Positions 6,769 through 13,450 of a stretch of DNA of 13,450 nucleotides are shown one piece after another (positions within the stretch are counted from its first letter, which is position 1; each line of letters begins with the position of its first letter). The translations under genes and the position numbers were made by a program. The stretch is from CALGFI01 sp036374435 (GTDB lineage: Bacteria; Actinomycetota; UBA4738; HRBIN12), in the NCBI GenBank assembly GCA_036374435.1, contig DASUTU010000164.1, positions 1 to 13,450 of the forward strand. Direction: 5' to 3'. The notes under the pieces are model-generated. The model did not search any database and was not told the origin of the DNA. It saw nothing but the letters and a program-made list of their open reading frames with translations.

Positions 6769-7404
6769 GTGTCGGGGGAGTCCATCCGAGAGCGGTTGTC
6801 CTCGCTCTCGCGCGGCGAGCTGGTCGGCCTGATCGCGGTCGCCACGGTCACCCTGGCGGGGGCAGGGTTGTGGTACGTGCGGTCGCTGCCGCAACCGGTA
6901 GACGTCCGGACCATCTCGGAGGTGCCGCCCGTCCCGGCGCCGGGCGGATCGCCCTCGGCCGAGCCGTCCGTGCTCCTGGTGGACGTCGCTGGCTGGGTCC
7001 GTCACCCCGGGGTGTACGAGTTCGTCGCCGGCGCCCGGGTCGTCGACGCCGTCGAGGCCGCGGGCGGGGCCCGGCCGGGCGCCGAGCTCCAGGTCCTGAA
7101 CCTCGCCGCCCCGCTCGTGGACGGGACCCAGATCTTCGTCCCCAAGAAAGGACAGGTGGCCCCGGGCGCGGCGCCGCCTGCCGCCGGCTCCGCACCGGGC
7201 GCCGCGGCCGGAGGCCTGGTGAACGTGAACATGGCGACCGCCGCCGAGCTCGAGACCCTCCCCGGGATCGGCGAGGTCCTGGCCCAGTCCATCGTCGACC
7301 ATCGCACCGAACACGGCCCCTTCACTTCCGTGGATCAGCTGGTGGACGTCTCGGGGATCGGCGACGCCACCCTCGAGGAGCTCCGCGACCTGGTGACCGT
7401 GTGA
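6769..7404 (+). CDS. comEA: ComEA-type competence DNA-binding protein
   Basis: ComEA binds incoming double-stranded DNA at the outer face of the membrane during natural transformation and passes it towards ComEC. The 211-residue protein has one N-terminal membrane anchor (about 18-38) and a Pro/Ser-rich linker. It then has an SLBB domain (about 68-125, with VAGWVRHPGVYEF at 73-85), a Gly/Ala/Pro spacer, and a helix-hairpin-helix DNA-binding domain (about 150-211) with LPGIGEVLAQSIVDHR and VSGIGDATLEELR. Start GTG 6769 is supported by GAGG at 6759-6762, 6 nt before it. The stop overlaps the comEC start by GTGA (7401-7404), which indicates translational coupling. The domain plan is the standard one. 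ComEA-like proteins also occur in lineages not known to be transformable, so competence itself is inferred. Confidence 0.93.
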   Translation: MSGESIRERLSSLSRGELVGLIAVATVTLAGAGLWYVRSLPQPVDVRTISEVPPVPAPGGSPSAEPSVLLVDVAGWVRHPGVYEFVAGARVVDAVEAAGGARPGAELQVLNLAAPLVDGTQIFVPKKGQVAPGAAPPAAGSAPGAAAGGLVNVNMATAAELETLPGIGEVLAQSIVDHRTEHGPFTSVDQLVDVSGIGDATLEELRDLVTV

Positions 7405-9782
7405 CCGGCTGGCTGCTGCCCGTGCTGGCCGCCGGGGCGTGGGGCGGCATCATGCTGGTGGAGCCGCTCGGGGGTCGGGCGCCGGTCCCGGTCTGGCTCG
7501 CGCTCGCCGGCGTCTCGTTCGGTGTGGCGACCTTCGGCGCCCCGGGCCGTCCGTCACGTCCGCCCCTGCCGATCGATCCGGGCCGCGCGCCGGAGCCGGC
7601 CGTGCGAGCCGTGACGCCGCCGGAGACCGGCGTCGGCCGGGGGCCGCCGGCGCTCGTGGCCATCCTCGTGGTGCTCGGGGCGGTGGGCCTTGGGCTCGGC
7701 GTGGGCGGGGCGCACGCCCACCGCGTGCGAGACGGCGTCCTGGCCCATCTGGCGCCGGGACGGGCCACCGTCGAGGCCGTGCTCCGGATCGACCCCCGAC
7801 TCGGCGGACGCGGGTGGTGGGCGCTGGCCGACGCCCGGCTCGTGACCACGGACCGGATGGCCGCTCGGGTCCGCGAAGGCGTCTGGGTGAGCGGCGACGG
7901 CGAGCGGCCGGAGGCCGTCCGCGGCGACCGCATCCGGGTGTCCGGCCGTGTGCTGGTTCCCGACGAGCCCGAGTTCGCCACGTCGCTGGTCCGGCGAGGG
8001 ATGGCCACGCAGCTCCGGGCGGACGCTGTCGAACGCCTCGGCCCGTCGGGCACCGCCTTCGTGCGATGGGCGCAGTCGTTCCGGCGCCTGGTCGGGGGCT
8101 CGATCGTTCGGCGGTTCCCCGAACCCGAGGCCGGGCTGCTCCTGGGGCTCGCGCTCGGCGACGACTCCCGGCTGGACCCGGCGCTCGAACGCGACTTCCG
8201 CGCCAGCGGTCTGTCGCACCTGCTCGTGGTCTCGGGCGGCAACGTCGTGATGGTCCTGGCGCCGATCATGGCGCTCGGCTCGCTGCTGCGGCTGTCTCGC
8301 CGGCCGAAGTTCGCGCTCGGCGTGGCCACGGTGGCCTTCTTCGTCGTGGTTACCGGCGTCGAACCCTCGGTGCTCCGGGCCGGGGTCATGGCCGGGTTGA
8401 CGTTGTTCGGCGTGTTGCTCGGCCGGCCGAGAAGCACGGCGGCGATCCTGTCGTCCACCGTCTTCGTCCTGATCGTCCTGGATCCGGCGCTGGTCTGGTC
8501 GGTGGCCTTCCAGCTCTCGGTGGCCGCCACGGGCGGGCTCGTGGCCATGGCCACGCCACTCGCCGACCGGCTCGGGTGGATGCCGCGCTCGGTGGCGCTG
8601 GCCACCGCGGCGACCCTCGCGGCCCAGATCGCGGTGACGCCCGCCTTGCTCTTCCATTTCGGCGAGGCGCCGCTGTCGACGGTGGTGGCCAACGTGTTGG
8701 CGTTCCCGGCGGTGGCGCCGTCGCTGATGATCGGGCTGGCCGCGGCGTTCGCCGGCCTGGCGTGGGAGCCGGCGGGGACGCTCCTGGCCCAGGGGGCCCT
8801 CGTGCCGATCCGCTACCTGGCCGCCGTGGCCGACGTCACGGCGACGGCCCCGCTTCCCTGGATCACCGGAGGGGGAGCCGCCACCCTCGCGCTCGGGATC
8901 GCCGTCGCCGCCGGCCTGGCCTGGTGGCTGCGCACGCGCGCTCGCCCACCTCGGCGCCTCATCGTCGCCGCGCTGGCGTTGGCCCCGGTCCTGGTCTGGT
9001 CCACGGCGGTCTCGTCGGGCCCACCCTCCGGCCTCAGCGTCCGGTTCTTCGACGTGGGGCAGGGGGACGCGGCCTTGCTGACCTCGCCGGGCGGCGTGGC
9101 GATGCTCGTCGACGGCGGCCCGGACGAGGCCCAGGTGGCGAGGGAGCTCGTGGCGCTCGGCGTGAAGCGGCTCGACGTCGTGGTGGCGAGCCATCCTCAC
9201 GCCGACCACGTCGTCGGGCTGCCCACCGTGTTCGCCAGGTTCCCGGTGTCGCTGCTGCTCGAGCCGGGATGCCCTGACGACTCGCCCGACGCTGCGGCCA
9301 TCGCCGACGCCATCGACGACGAGGGGATCGAGGTGCGCCAACCCCGCGCCGGCGATCGTCTCGTCGTCGGAGACGTGCACCTCGAGATCTTGTCCCCGGA
9401 CCGCTGCTGGTCGGGGACCGGGTCCGACACGAACAACGACGCGATCGTGCTCCGCGCCAGCCTGGGCGAGGACGCGATCCTGTTCGCCACCGAACCCGAG
9501 GAGCCGGCCCAACAGGTCCTGCTCGACGACGGGGTCGACCTCACCGCCGATGTGTTGAAGGTGCCCCATCACGGGGCCGCCACCTCGGTCGAGGCGTTCT
9601 TCCAGGCCGTGCGGGCCGAGGTGGCCGTGGTCAGCGTCGGCGAGAACACGTACGGGCACCCCGTTCCCGAGGTGCTCGAGTGGATCCGCGCGACCGGGGC
9701 GGAGGTCCTTCGGACCGACCGCGAGGGAACGATCTCGATCACGTTCGGCGACGACGGCCTGCACGTAGACTCCGGCGCGTGA
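7401..9782 (+). CDS. comEC: ComEC/Rec2 DNA-uptake channel with metallo-beta-lactamase domain
   Basis: ComEC forms the membrane channel through which one DNA strand enters the cell. The 793-residue protein has an N-terminal membrane and soluble region (about 1-220) and the competence domain (about 235-530), with LLLGLALGDD (246-255), ASGLSHLLVVSGGNV (268-282) and many membrane helices. The C-terminal metallo-beta-lactamase-like domain (about 547-793) has FFDVGQGD (549-556), HPHADH (598-603), NNDAIVL, KVPHHG (720-725) and a YGHP motif. The usual GD of this domain reads TE (E698), which may weaken metal binding. The frame is open upstream to 6762, but that stretch is comEA read out of frame. GTG 7401 overlaps the comEA stop and gives a normal ComEC N-terminus. 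ComFA, ComFC and pilus genes are not in the window. Confidence 0.94.
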   Translation: MTGWLLPVLAAGAWGGIMLVEPLGGRAPVPVWLALAGVSFGVATFGAPGRPSRPPLPIDPGRAPEPAVRAVTPPETGVGRGPPALVAILVVLGAVGLGLGVGGAHAHRVRDGVLAHLAPGRATVEAVLRIDPRLGGRGWWALADARLVTTDRMAARVREGVWVSGDGERPEAVRGDRIRVSGRVLVPDEPEFATSLVRRGMATQLRADAVERLGPSGTAFVRWAQSFRRLVGGSIVRRFPEPEAGLLLGLALGDDSRLDPALERDFRASGLSHLLVVSGGNVVMVLAPIMALGSLLRLSRRPKFALGVATVAFFVVVTGVEPSVLRAGVMAGLTLFGVLLGRPRSTAAILSSTVFVLIVLDPALVWSVAFQLSVAATGGLVAMATPLADRLGWMPRSVALATAATLAAQIAVTPALLFHFGEAPLSTVVANVLAFPAVAPSLMIGLAAAFAGLAWEPAGTLLAQGALVPIRYLAAVADVTATAPLPWITGGGAATLALGIAVAAGLAWWLRTRARPPRRLIVAALALAPVLVWSTAVSSGPPSGLSVRFFDVGQGDAALLTSPGGVAMLVDGGPDEAQVARELVALGVKRLDVVVASHPHADHVVGLPTVFARFPVSLLLEPGCPDDSPDAAAIADAIDDEGIEVRQPRAGDRLVVGDVHLEILSPDRCWSGTGSDTNNDAIVLRASLGEDAILFATEPEEPAQQVLLDDGVDLTADVLKVPHHGAATSVEAFFQAVRAEVAVVSVGENTYGHPVPEVLEWIRATGAEVLRTDREGTISITFGDDGLHVDSGA
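9766..9771 (+). promoter_or_regulatory. -10 box TAGACT inside the 3' end of comEC
   Basis: TAGACT repeats the hexamer found at 1448. It lies 7 nt before GTG 9779, the start of an 8-codon mini-ORF, and 30 nt before holA. If active it would give holA a promoter separate from comEA-comEC. The -35 region lies inside comEC and no clear match is seen. Confidence 0.35.
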
Positions 9783-9805
9783 CGCCGAGGTCCGGTCGCC
9801 GGTGA
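9779..9805 (+). other. Putative leaderless 8-codon mini-ORF linking comEC to holA
   Basis: GTG 9779 opens an 8-codon frame (MTPRSGRR) that ends in TGA at 9803-9805. Its start overlaps the comEC stop as GTGA (9779-9782), and its stop overlaps the holA start as GTGA (9802-9805). Both starts are followed by the same bases, so GTGACGCCG occurs twice. The mini-ORF sits 7 nt after a TAGACT box, as the leaderless genes do. It could carry ribosomes from comEC, or from its own promoter, onto holA. It may also be chance; no protein function is proposed. Confidence 0.3.
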
Positions 9806-10779
9806 CGCCGAAGAAGGCCCCCACGCACCCCGTCCACCTCCTGTGGGGGGAGGACGAGTTCCTGCTTCGGGACCGGGCCCTCGAGATCTTCGCGCCGGCC
9901 CGCCCGCGCGAGGTCGACGGAGCGGAGTGGCAGGGGGGAGAAACGGCCGATCTATCCACGCCGTCGCTGTTCGGCGAACCACGGGCCCTCCTGGTCTCGA
10001 ACGCGCGGGAGCTGACCGAGGAGGCGGTCCGGGAGCTCCGCCGGTACCTCGAGGCGCCGGATCCCGAGGCGCCGCTCGTCATCACGGCGAGGGTGGGGGA
10101 ACGCGCCCGAGCGCCCGCGGCGCTGGTCAAGCTCGTCGACGGTGTGGGCGCGGTCGAGGAGGTCCGGATCCAGCGGCGGGACCTCGCCGGCTGGATCCAG
10201 CGGCGGGCCGGCACCAAAGAGCTCGCGCTCGCGCCCGACGCCGCGGTCGCGCTCGTCGAGACGCTCGGCGAGAACCCGGCGGCGATCGACCAGGCCCTCG
10301 ATCAGGTCCGCTCGGCGTTCCCTGGCGAACGGATCACCGCGGACGTGGTGGCCCGGCAGTTCCGCGGGCTCGGGCAGCAGCACATCTGGGACCTGTGCGA
10401 CCGGGCCTTTGGCCGCGACCTCCCCGGCGCGATGCGATCCCTGCGGACGTTGATGGAGTCCCGGGGCGAGGGCCTGATGATCCTCGGCGGGATCGCGGCC
10501 CGCCTGCGTGACCTGCTGCGCGTCCGGGCGCTCCCCGAACGGCTCCCGCCGGCCGAGCTGGCCCGCCGGGCCGGCCTGCGGTTCGAGTGGCAGGCCCGCC
10601 GCTACCGCGACCAGGCCCGTCGATACGAGCTCGAGGAGCTGGTGCGGATCCACGAACACGTGGCCTGGGCCGACCGGGCGCTGAAGTCGGGCGCCACCGA
10701 CGACGTGGTCCTGCCGATGGTGGTCATGACGATCGCCGGCGACCCGATGGCGGTGCCGGTCCCCGAGCCGGTCGGCTGA
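9802..10779 (+). CDS. holA: DNA polymerase III delta subunit
   Basis: The delta subunit is the wrench of the clamp loader: it binds the beta sliding clamp and opens it for loading on primed DNA. The 325-residue product matches HolA in length and layout. The N-terminal part has VHLLWGEDEFLLRDRAL (11-27) and the clamp-contact region around LSTPSLFGEPRALLVSNA (51-68). A middle region contains LVITARV and the DLAGWIQRR segment. The C-terminal helical collar has FRGLGQQHIWDLCDRAFGRD, LMILGGIAARLRDLLRVRAL and an ending that contains DRALKSG. GTG 9802 follows a weak GAGG at 9787-9790, 11 nt away, so coupling through the upstream GTGA overlap may matter for initiation. It lies downstream of comEC, as is usual in actinobacteria. 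Its stop is 3 nt from the convergent rpsT stop. Confidence 0.93.
   Translation: MTPKKAPTHPVHLLWGEDEFLLRDRALEIFAPARPREVDGAEWQGGETADLSTPSLFGEPRALLVSNARELTEEAVRELRRYLEAPDPEAPLVITARVGERARAPAALVKLVDGVGAVEEVRIQRRDLAGWIQRRAGTKELALAPDAAVALVETLGENPAAIDQALDQVRSAFPGERITADVVARQFRGLGQQHIWDLCDRAFGRDLPGAMRSLRTLMESRGEGLMILGGIAARLRDLLRVRALPERLPPAELARRAGLRFEWQARRYRDQARRYELEELVRIHEHVAWADRALKSGATDDVVLPMVVMTIAGDPMAVPVPEPVG
10166..10207 (+). repeat. 15-bp in-frame direct repeat inside holA
   Basis: GGATCCAGCGGCGGG occurs at 10166-10180 and again at 10193-10207, offset by 27 nt (9 codons), so both copies encode IQRR. It lies in the segment before the middle helical domain. It could be a small tandem duplication that has since diverged. 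Confidence 0.6.
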
Positions 10780-10782
10780 GGG

Positions 10783-11064
10783 CTACTCGCCGGCGGCCTG
10801 CGCCGCCGCGCGGTTGGCCGCCTTCGCCAGGCGAGACTTGTGGCGGGCCGCGGTGCGCTTGTGCACGATGCCCTTGGAGGAGGCCTTGTCGAACGCCTGC
10901 GCGGCCTCGCGGGCCCGCGCCGTCGCGCTCTCGTCGTCACCCTCGGCCACCGCGGTGGTGACCTTCTTCGACGCCGTCTTGAGCGCGGTCCGCACGCCCT
11001 TGTTGCGCTGGCGCCGCTTCTCGTTCTGGCGGTTGCGTTTGATCTGCGACTTGATGTTGGCCAT
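10783..11064 (-). CDS. rpsT: 30S ribosomal protein S20
   Basis: S20 binds 16S rRNA early in assembly of the small subunit. The 93-residue, Lys/Arg/Ala-rich protein has the family opening ANIKSQIKRNRQNEKRR and the conserved KGIVHKRTAARHKSRLAK segment (64-81). It has a short Ala-rich tail. It is transcribed against its neighbours: convergent with holA with only 3 nt between stops, and divergent from lepA. This reversed rpsT between holA and lepA is the arrangement I know from Mycobacterium. The ATG at 11064 is preceded by a -10-like box and no Shine-Dalgarno, so a leaderless mRNA is likely. That would leave little room for a leader-based S20 autoregulatory site upstream. Confidence 0.97.
   Translation of the reverse strand: MANIKSQIKRNRQNEKRRQRNKGVRTALKTASKKVTTAVAEGDDESATARAREAAQAFDKASSKGIVHKRTAARHKSRLAKAANRAAAQAAGE
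10791..10808. terminator. Possible bidirectional terminator hairpin at the holA/rpsT junction
   Basis: CGGCGGC (10791-10797) and GCCGCCG (10802-10808) form a perfect 7-bp stem around a 4-nt loop, starting 12 nt after the holA stop. For rpsT it lies inside the last codons. The two genes converge with almost no gap, so a shared structure is plausible. It has no T-run and also encodes the Ala-rich tail of S20, which could explain it by itself. Confidence 0.3.
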
Positions 11065-11073
11065 GGACGAGCG

Positions 11074-11079
11074 AGTGTA
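11074..11079 (-). promoter_or_regulatory. -10 box TACACT (minus strand), leaderless promoter of rpsT
   Basis: On the minus strand TACACT (TANNNT) ends 9 nt before the rpsT ATG at 11064. No Shine-Dalgarno lies between, so the transcript should start at or close to the start codon. No clear -35 is seen. Confidence 0.5.
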
Positions 11080-11118
11080 CCAGCGGCGTTGCGTCGACCG
11101 GCCCCGCGAGCGCGCCCG

Positions 11119-11124
11119 TACGAT
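11119..11124 (+). promoter_or_regulatory. -10 box TACGAT, leaderless promoter of lepA-hemW
   Basis: TACGAT (TANNNT) ends 6 nt before the lepA GTG at 11131. A weak -35 candidate, TCGACC (11094-11099), lies 19 nt upstream. It shares the 66-nt divergent region with the rpsT promoter. Confidence 0.5.
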
Positions 11125-11130
11125 GAGGCC

Positions 11131-12954
11131 GTGACCGAGCAGGCGGGGATCCGCAACTTCTGCATCATCGCCCACATCGACCACGGGAAATCCACCCTGG
11201 CCGACCGGCTGCTCGAGCTCACCCACGCTGTGGCCGACCGCGACATGCGCGAGCAGTACCTGGACAAGATGGACCTCGAGCGCGAGCGCGGGATCACCAT
11301 CAAGGCGCAGGCGGTGCGCCTGGCCTACAGGCTCGACGGCGCCGACTACGAGCTGAACCTGATCGACACGCCGGGGCACGTCGACTTCACGTACGAGGTG
11401 TCGCGGTCGCTGGCGGCCTGTGAAGGCGCGGTCCTGCTGGTGGACGCGGCGCAGGGCCTCGAGGCCCAGACGCTCGCCAACTACCACCTGGCCCGCGACG
11501 CCGGCCTGGTGATCGTGCCGGTGCTCAACAAGATCGACCTGCCGCAAGCCCAGGTGGAGGAGACGCGCCGCGAGATGGCCGAGCTCGTCGGGGTGGCGCC
11601 CCAGGACGTCCTTGCCGTGAGCGGCAAGACCGGCGAGGGGGTTACGGAGCTCCTCGAGCACGTGATCCATCGGGTCCCGCCGCCGGCCGGCGATCCGAAC
11701 GCCGCGCTGCGGGCGTTGATCTTCGACTCGAGCTTCGACCCGTACCGCGGCGTCGTGGCGTACCTCCGCGTGACCGACGGCGCGTTGGCATCGCGCGCGA
11801 AGGTGCATTTCATGGCGACGGGACTGGACTCGGAGGCCGAGGAGGCGGGGGTGTTCGCGCCCGAGGCCACCCCCGTGCCGAAGCTCGAGGCCGGCGAGGT
11901 CGGCTACCTCGTCACCGGCCTGAAAGACGTCCACCAGGTGAAGGTGGGCGATACGGTCACGCTCGCGGGCAAACAGCGTGCCGCCGAGCCGCTGCCCGGC
12001 TATCGCGAACCGCTCCCGATGGTGTGGAGCGGCCTGTTCCCGGCCGAAGGCGGCGACTACTCCGAGCTCCGAGACGCGCTCGACCGGCTGAAGCTCTCGG
12101 ACGCGGCCCTGCACTTCGAGCCCGAGACCTCACAGGCGCTGGGGTTCGGGTTCAGGTGCGGGTTCCTCGGGCTCCTCCACATGGACATCGTCAAGGAGCG
12201 GCTCGAGCGCGAGTTCGACCTCGAGCTCATCGCCACGGCCCCGAACGTCGAGTTCCACGTGATCCAGGGCGACGAGACCGTCGTGGTCCATAACCCGAGC
12301 GAGATGCCGCAGGCCGGGACCTACGACCGCGTGGAGGAGCCCATCGTGCTCGCCACGATCATCACGCCGAGCGAGTACCTCGGGCCCGTGTTCGAGCTCT
12401 GTCAGGGGCGCCGCGGCGACCTGCTCGACGTGAAGTACCTCTCGCCGGAACGCGCCGAGGTCCACTACCAGCTCCCGCTGGCCGAGATCATCTTCGACTT
12501 CTTCGATCAGCTGAAGTCGCGAACGCGCGGCTACGCCTCGCTCGACTACGAGCCGGCCGGGTACCAGGAGAGCCAGCTCGTCCGGGTGGACGTCCTGCTG
12601 CACGGGGAGCCGGTGGACGCGTTCTCGAGCGTGATCCATCGCGACAAGGCGTACCAGTACGGGCGGCAGATGGTGGAGCGGCTTCGCGAGCTGATCCCTC
12701 GGCAGCTGTTCGACGTGGCGATCCAGGCCTCGATCGGCTCGCGCATCGTCGCGCGGGAGACGGTGAAGGCCAAACGCAAAGACGTGCTCGCCAAGTGTTA
12801 CGGCGGAGACATCACGCGCAAACGCAAGCTGCTCGAGCAGCAGAAGAAGGGCAAGGCGCGACTGCGGCGGGTCGGACGAGTGGACGTGCCGCAGGAGGCG
12901 TTCATCGCGGCGCTGCGCGTGGACCAGCGTGTGCCGACGGAGGGGAAACGATGA
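11131..12954 (+). CDS. lepA: Elongation factor 4 (LepA), ribosome-associated GTPase
   Basis: EF4/LepA is a translational GTPase that binds ribosomes and affects initiation and back-translocation. The 607-residue protein is complete. The GTPase motifs are AHIDHGKST (14-22), RGIT (53-56), DTPGH (79-83), NKID (133-136) and a G5 motif at SGKTG. EF-G-like domains follow, with GFGFRCGFLGLLHMDIVKERLE in the middle. The LepA-specific C-terminal domain ends with CYGGDITRKRKLLEQQKKGK and VPQEAFIAAL. The frame is open upstream to 10840, but that stretch is antisense to rpsT. GTG 11131 gives the normal LepA N-terminus and fits the -10 box. The stop overlaps the hemW start by ATGA (12951-12954), indicating a coupled lepA-hemW operon. 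Confidence 0.97.
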   Translation: MTEQAGIRNFCIIAHIDHGKSTLADRLLELTHAVADRDMREQYLDKMDLERERGITIKAQAVRLAYRLDGADYELNLIDTPGHVDFTYEVSRSLAACEGAVLLVDAAQGLEAQTLANYHLARDAGLVIVPVLNKIDLPQAQVEETRREMAELVGVAPQDVLAVSGKTGEGVTELLEHVIHRVPPPAGDPNAALRALIFDSSFDPYRGVVAYLRVTDGALASRAKVHFMATGLDSEAEEAGVFAPEATPVPKLEAGEVGYLVTGLKDVHQVKVGDTVTLAGKQRAAEPLPGYREPLPMVWSGLFPAEGGDYSELRDALDRLKLSDAALHFEPETSQALGFGFRCGFLGLLHMDIVKERLEREFDLELIATAPNVEFHVIQGDETVVVHNPSEMPQAGTYDRVEEPIVLATIITPSEYLGPVFELCQGRRGDLLDVKYLSPERAEVHYQLPLAEIIFDFFDQLKSRTRGYASLDYEPAGYQESQLVRVDVLLHGEPVDAFSSVIHRDKAYQYGRQMVERLRELIPRQLFDVAIQASIGSRIVARETVKAKRKDVLAKCYGGDITRKRKLLEQQKKGKARLRRVGRVDVPQEAFIAALRVDQRVPTEGKR

Positions 12955-13450
12955 ACGCCGGCCTGTACGTGCACGTGCCGTTCTGCCTCACGCGGTGCGG
13001 CTACTGCGACTTCAACGCGTACGCCGGGCTCGATCACCTGAAGTCCCGGTACGTGGCGGCGCTCGCGCGCGAGGCCGAGCTCGCGGCGCCGGCGTGGTCG
13101 GACGACGAGATCGTGAGCGTGTTCCTCGGCGGCGGGACGCCCACGACCCTCGAGGTGGCCGACCTGAGGGGGTTGCTGGTGCATCTCCGCGACCGCTTCG
13201 CCGTGGTGCCGGACGCCGAGGTCACGATCGAGGCGAACCCGGACACGGTGGATCACGCGAAGCTCGAGGGCCTGCTCGAGGCTGGGTTCGCCCGGCTGTC
13301 GATGGGTGCGCAGTCGTTCGACCCGGCGGTGCTCCGGGCGCTCGAACGGGTGCACGACCCCGCGTCGGTGTCGCGAGCGGTCCGGGCCGCGCGCTCGGCG
13401 GGCTACGCAAACGTGAACCTGGACCTGATCTACGGCGCGGACGGCGAGAC
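12951..13450 (+). CDS. hemW: HemW, heme chaperone / radical SAM protein (partial, runs off the window)
   Basis: Only the first 166 codons are present; the rest lies beyond the right edge. HemW is a radical-SAM-family protein related to HemN. It was long annotated as an oxygen-independent coproporphyrinogen III oxidase, but is now regarded as a heme chaperone delivering heme to membrane proteins. The start reads LYVHVPFC, then the cluster motif CLTRCGYCDF with C12, C16 and C19 (CxxxCxxC) to hold a 4Fe-4S cluster. Further family motifs are FLGGGTPTTL (about 59-68), VTIEANPDTV, and ARLSMGAQSFD before NLDLIYG. The phrase CGYCDFN favours HemW over true HemN as I recall the families. The ATG at 12951 overlaps the lepA stop. 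GGAGGGG at 12939-12945 is a good ribosome-binding site 5 nt before it. Confidence 0.93.
   Translation, partial: MNAGLYVHVPFCLTRCGYCDFNAYAGLDHLKSRYVAALAREAELAAPAWSDDEIVSVFLGGGTPTTLEVADLRGLLVHLRDRFAVVPDAEVTIEANPDTVDHAKLEGLLEAGFARLSMGAQSFDPAVLRALERVHDPASVSRAVRAARSAGYANVNLDLIYGADGE

Noticed and set aside
4975..7314. Long minus-strand open frame (779 codons) antisense to leuS, the kinase and comEA
   Set aside because: It crosses three well-supported genes on the other strand and shows no recognisable motif.
6762..7400. Upstream extension of the comEC frame
   Set aside because: It is the comEA coding region read in another frame, giving Arg/Gly/Pro-rich sequence. ComEC starts naturally at GTG 7401.
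7554..10217. Very long minus-strand open frame (887 codons) antisense to comEC and holA
   Set aside because: Composition is Arg/Gly/His/Pro-rich with no domain, as expected for the antisense of high-GC genes with G/C in third positions.
10840..11130. Upstream extension of the lepA frame
   Set aside because: It is antisense to rpsT and has no LepA homology; GTG 11131 gives the standard LepA N-terminus.
11065..12114. Minus-strand extension of the rpsT frame far upstream of S20
   Set aside because: It is antisense to lepA; S20 begins at the ATG at 11064 with its usual first residues.

Overview
The window is about 70% GC, every gene is typically bacterial, and the leuS / comEA-comEC-holA / (rpsT reversed) / lepA-hemW order is the one known from Actinomycetota (inference from remembered gene order, not a search). 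LeuRS is 815 residues, shorter than I recall for Mycobacterium or Streptomyces, which hints at a deep-branching actinobacterium rather than those groups. Several genes appear to be leaderless, with a TANNNT -10 box 6-9 nt before the start codon. This also fits an actinobacterium.

Layout, left to right. (1) Bases 1-1412: a PAT-type GNAT acetyltransferase behind a dyad-rich leader, then a coiled-coil protein of unknown function that appears to start at a non-standard ATC codon behind a strong Shine-Dalgarno. (2) 1462-2679: a saccharopine-dehydrogenase-like NAD(P) oxidoreductase with its own promoter. (3) 2761-5208: leuS, with its own promoter. (4) 5350-6723: a membrane sensor histidine kinase with no response regulator in view. 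(5) 6769-10779: comEA, comEC and holA, DNA uptake plus the DNA polymerase III delta subunit, linked by 4-nt start/stop overlaps. (6) 10783-11064: rpsT on the minus strand, convergent with holA and divergent from lepA. (7) 11131-13450: lepA and the first part of hemW, overlapping by ATGA. hemW runs off the right edge.

The genes are mostly housekeeping: tRNA charging, ribosome protein and elongation factor, replisome clamp loader, and heme handling. DNA uptake and one signalling gene sit between them. No insertion sequence, prophage, CRISPR array, tRNA or rRNA is visible. No gap between genes exceeds about 145 nt. The large open frames antisense to leuS, the kinase and comEC are shadows caused by high GC.

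I do not see a clearly new multi-gene system. The items most worth a second look are at the level of expression: the apparent ATC start at 627, a leaderless 8-codon mini-ORF (9779-9805) that touches the comEC stop with a GTGA overlap and the holA start with another, and a palindrome lying on the probable -10 box of the acetyltransferase gene. At protein level, the ComEC metallo-beta-lactamase domain appears to carry Glu where the family usually has a metal-ligand Asp.
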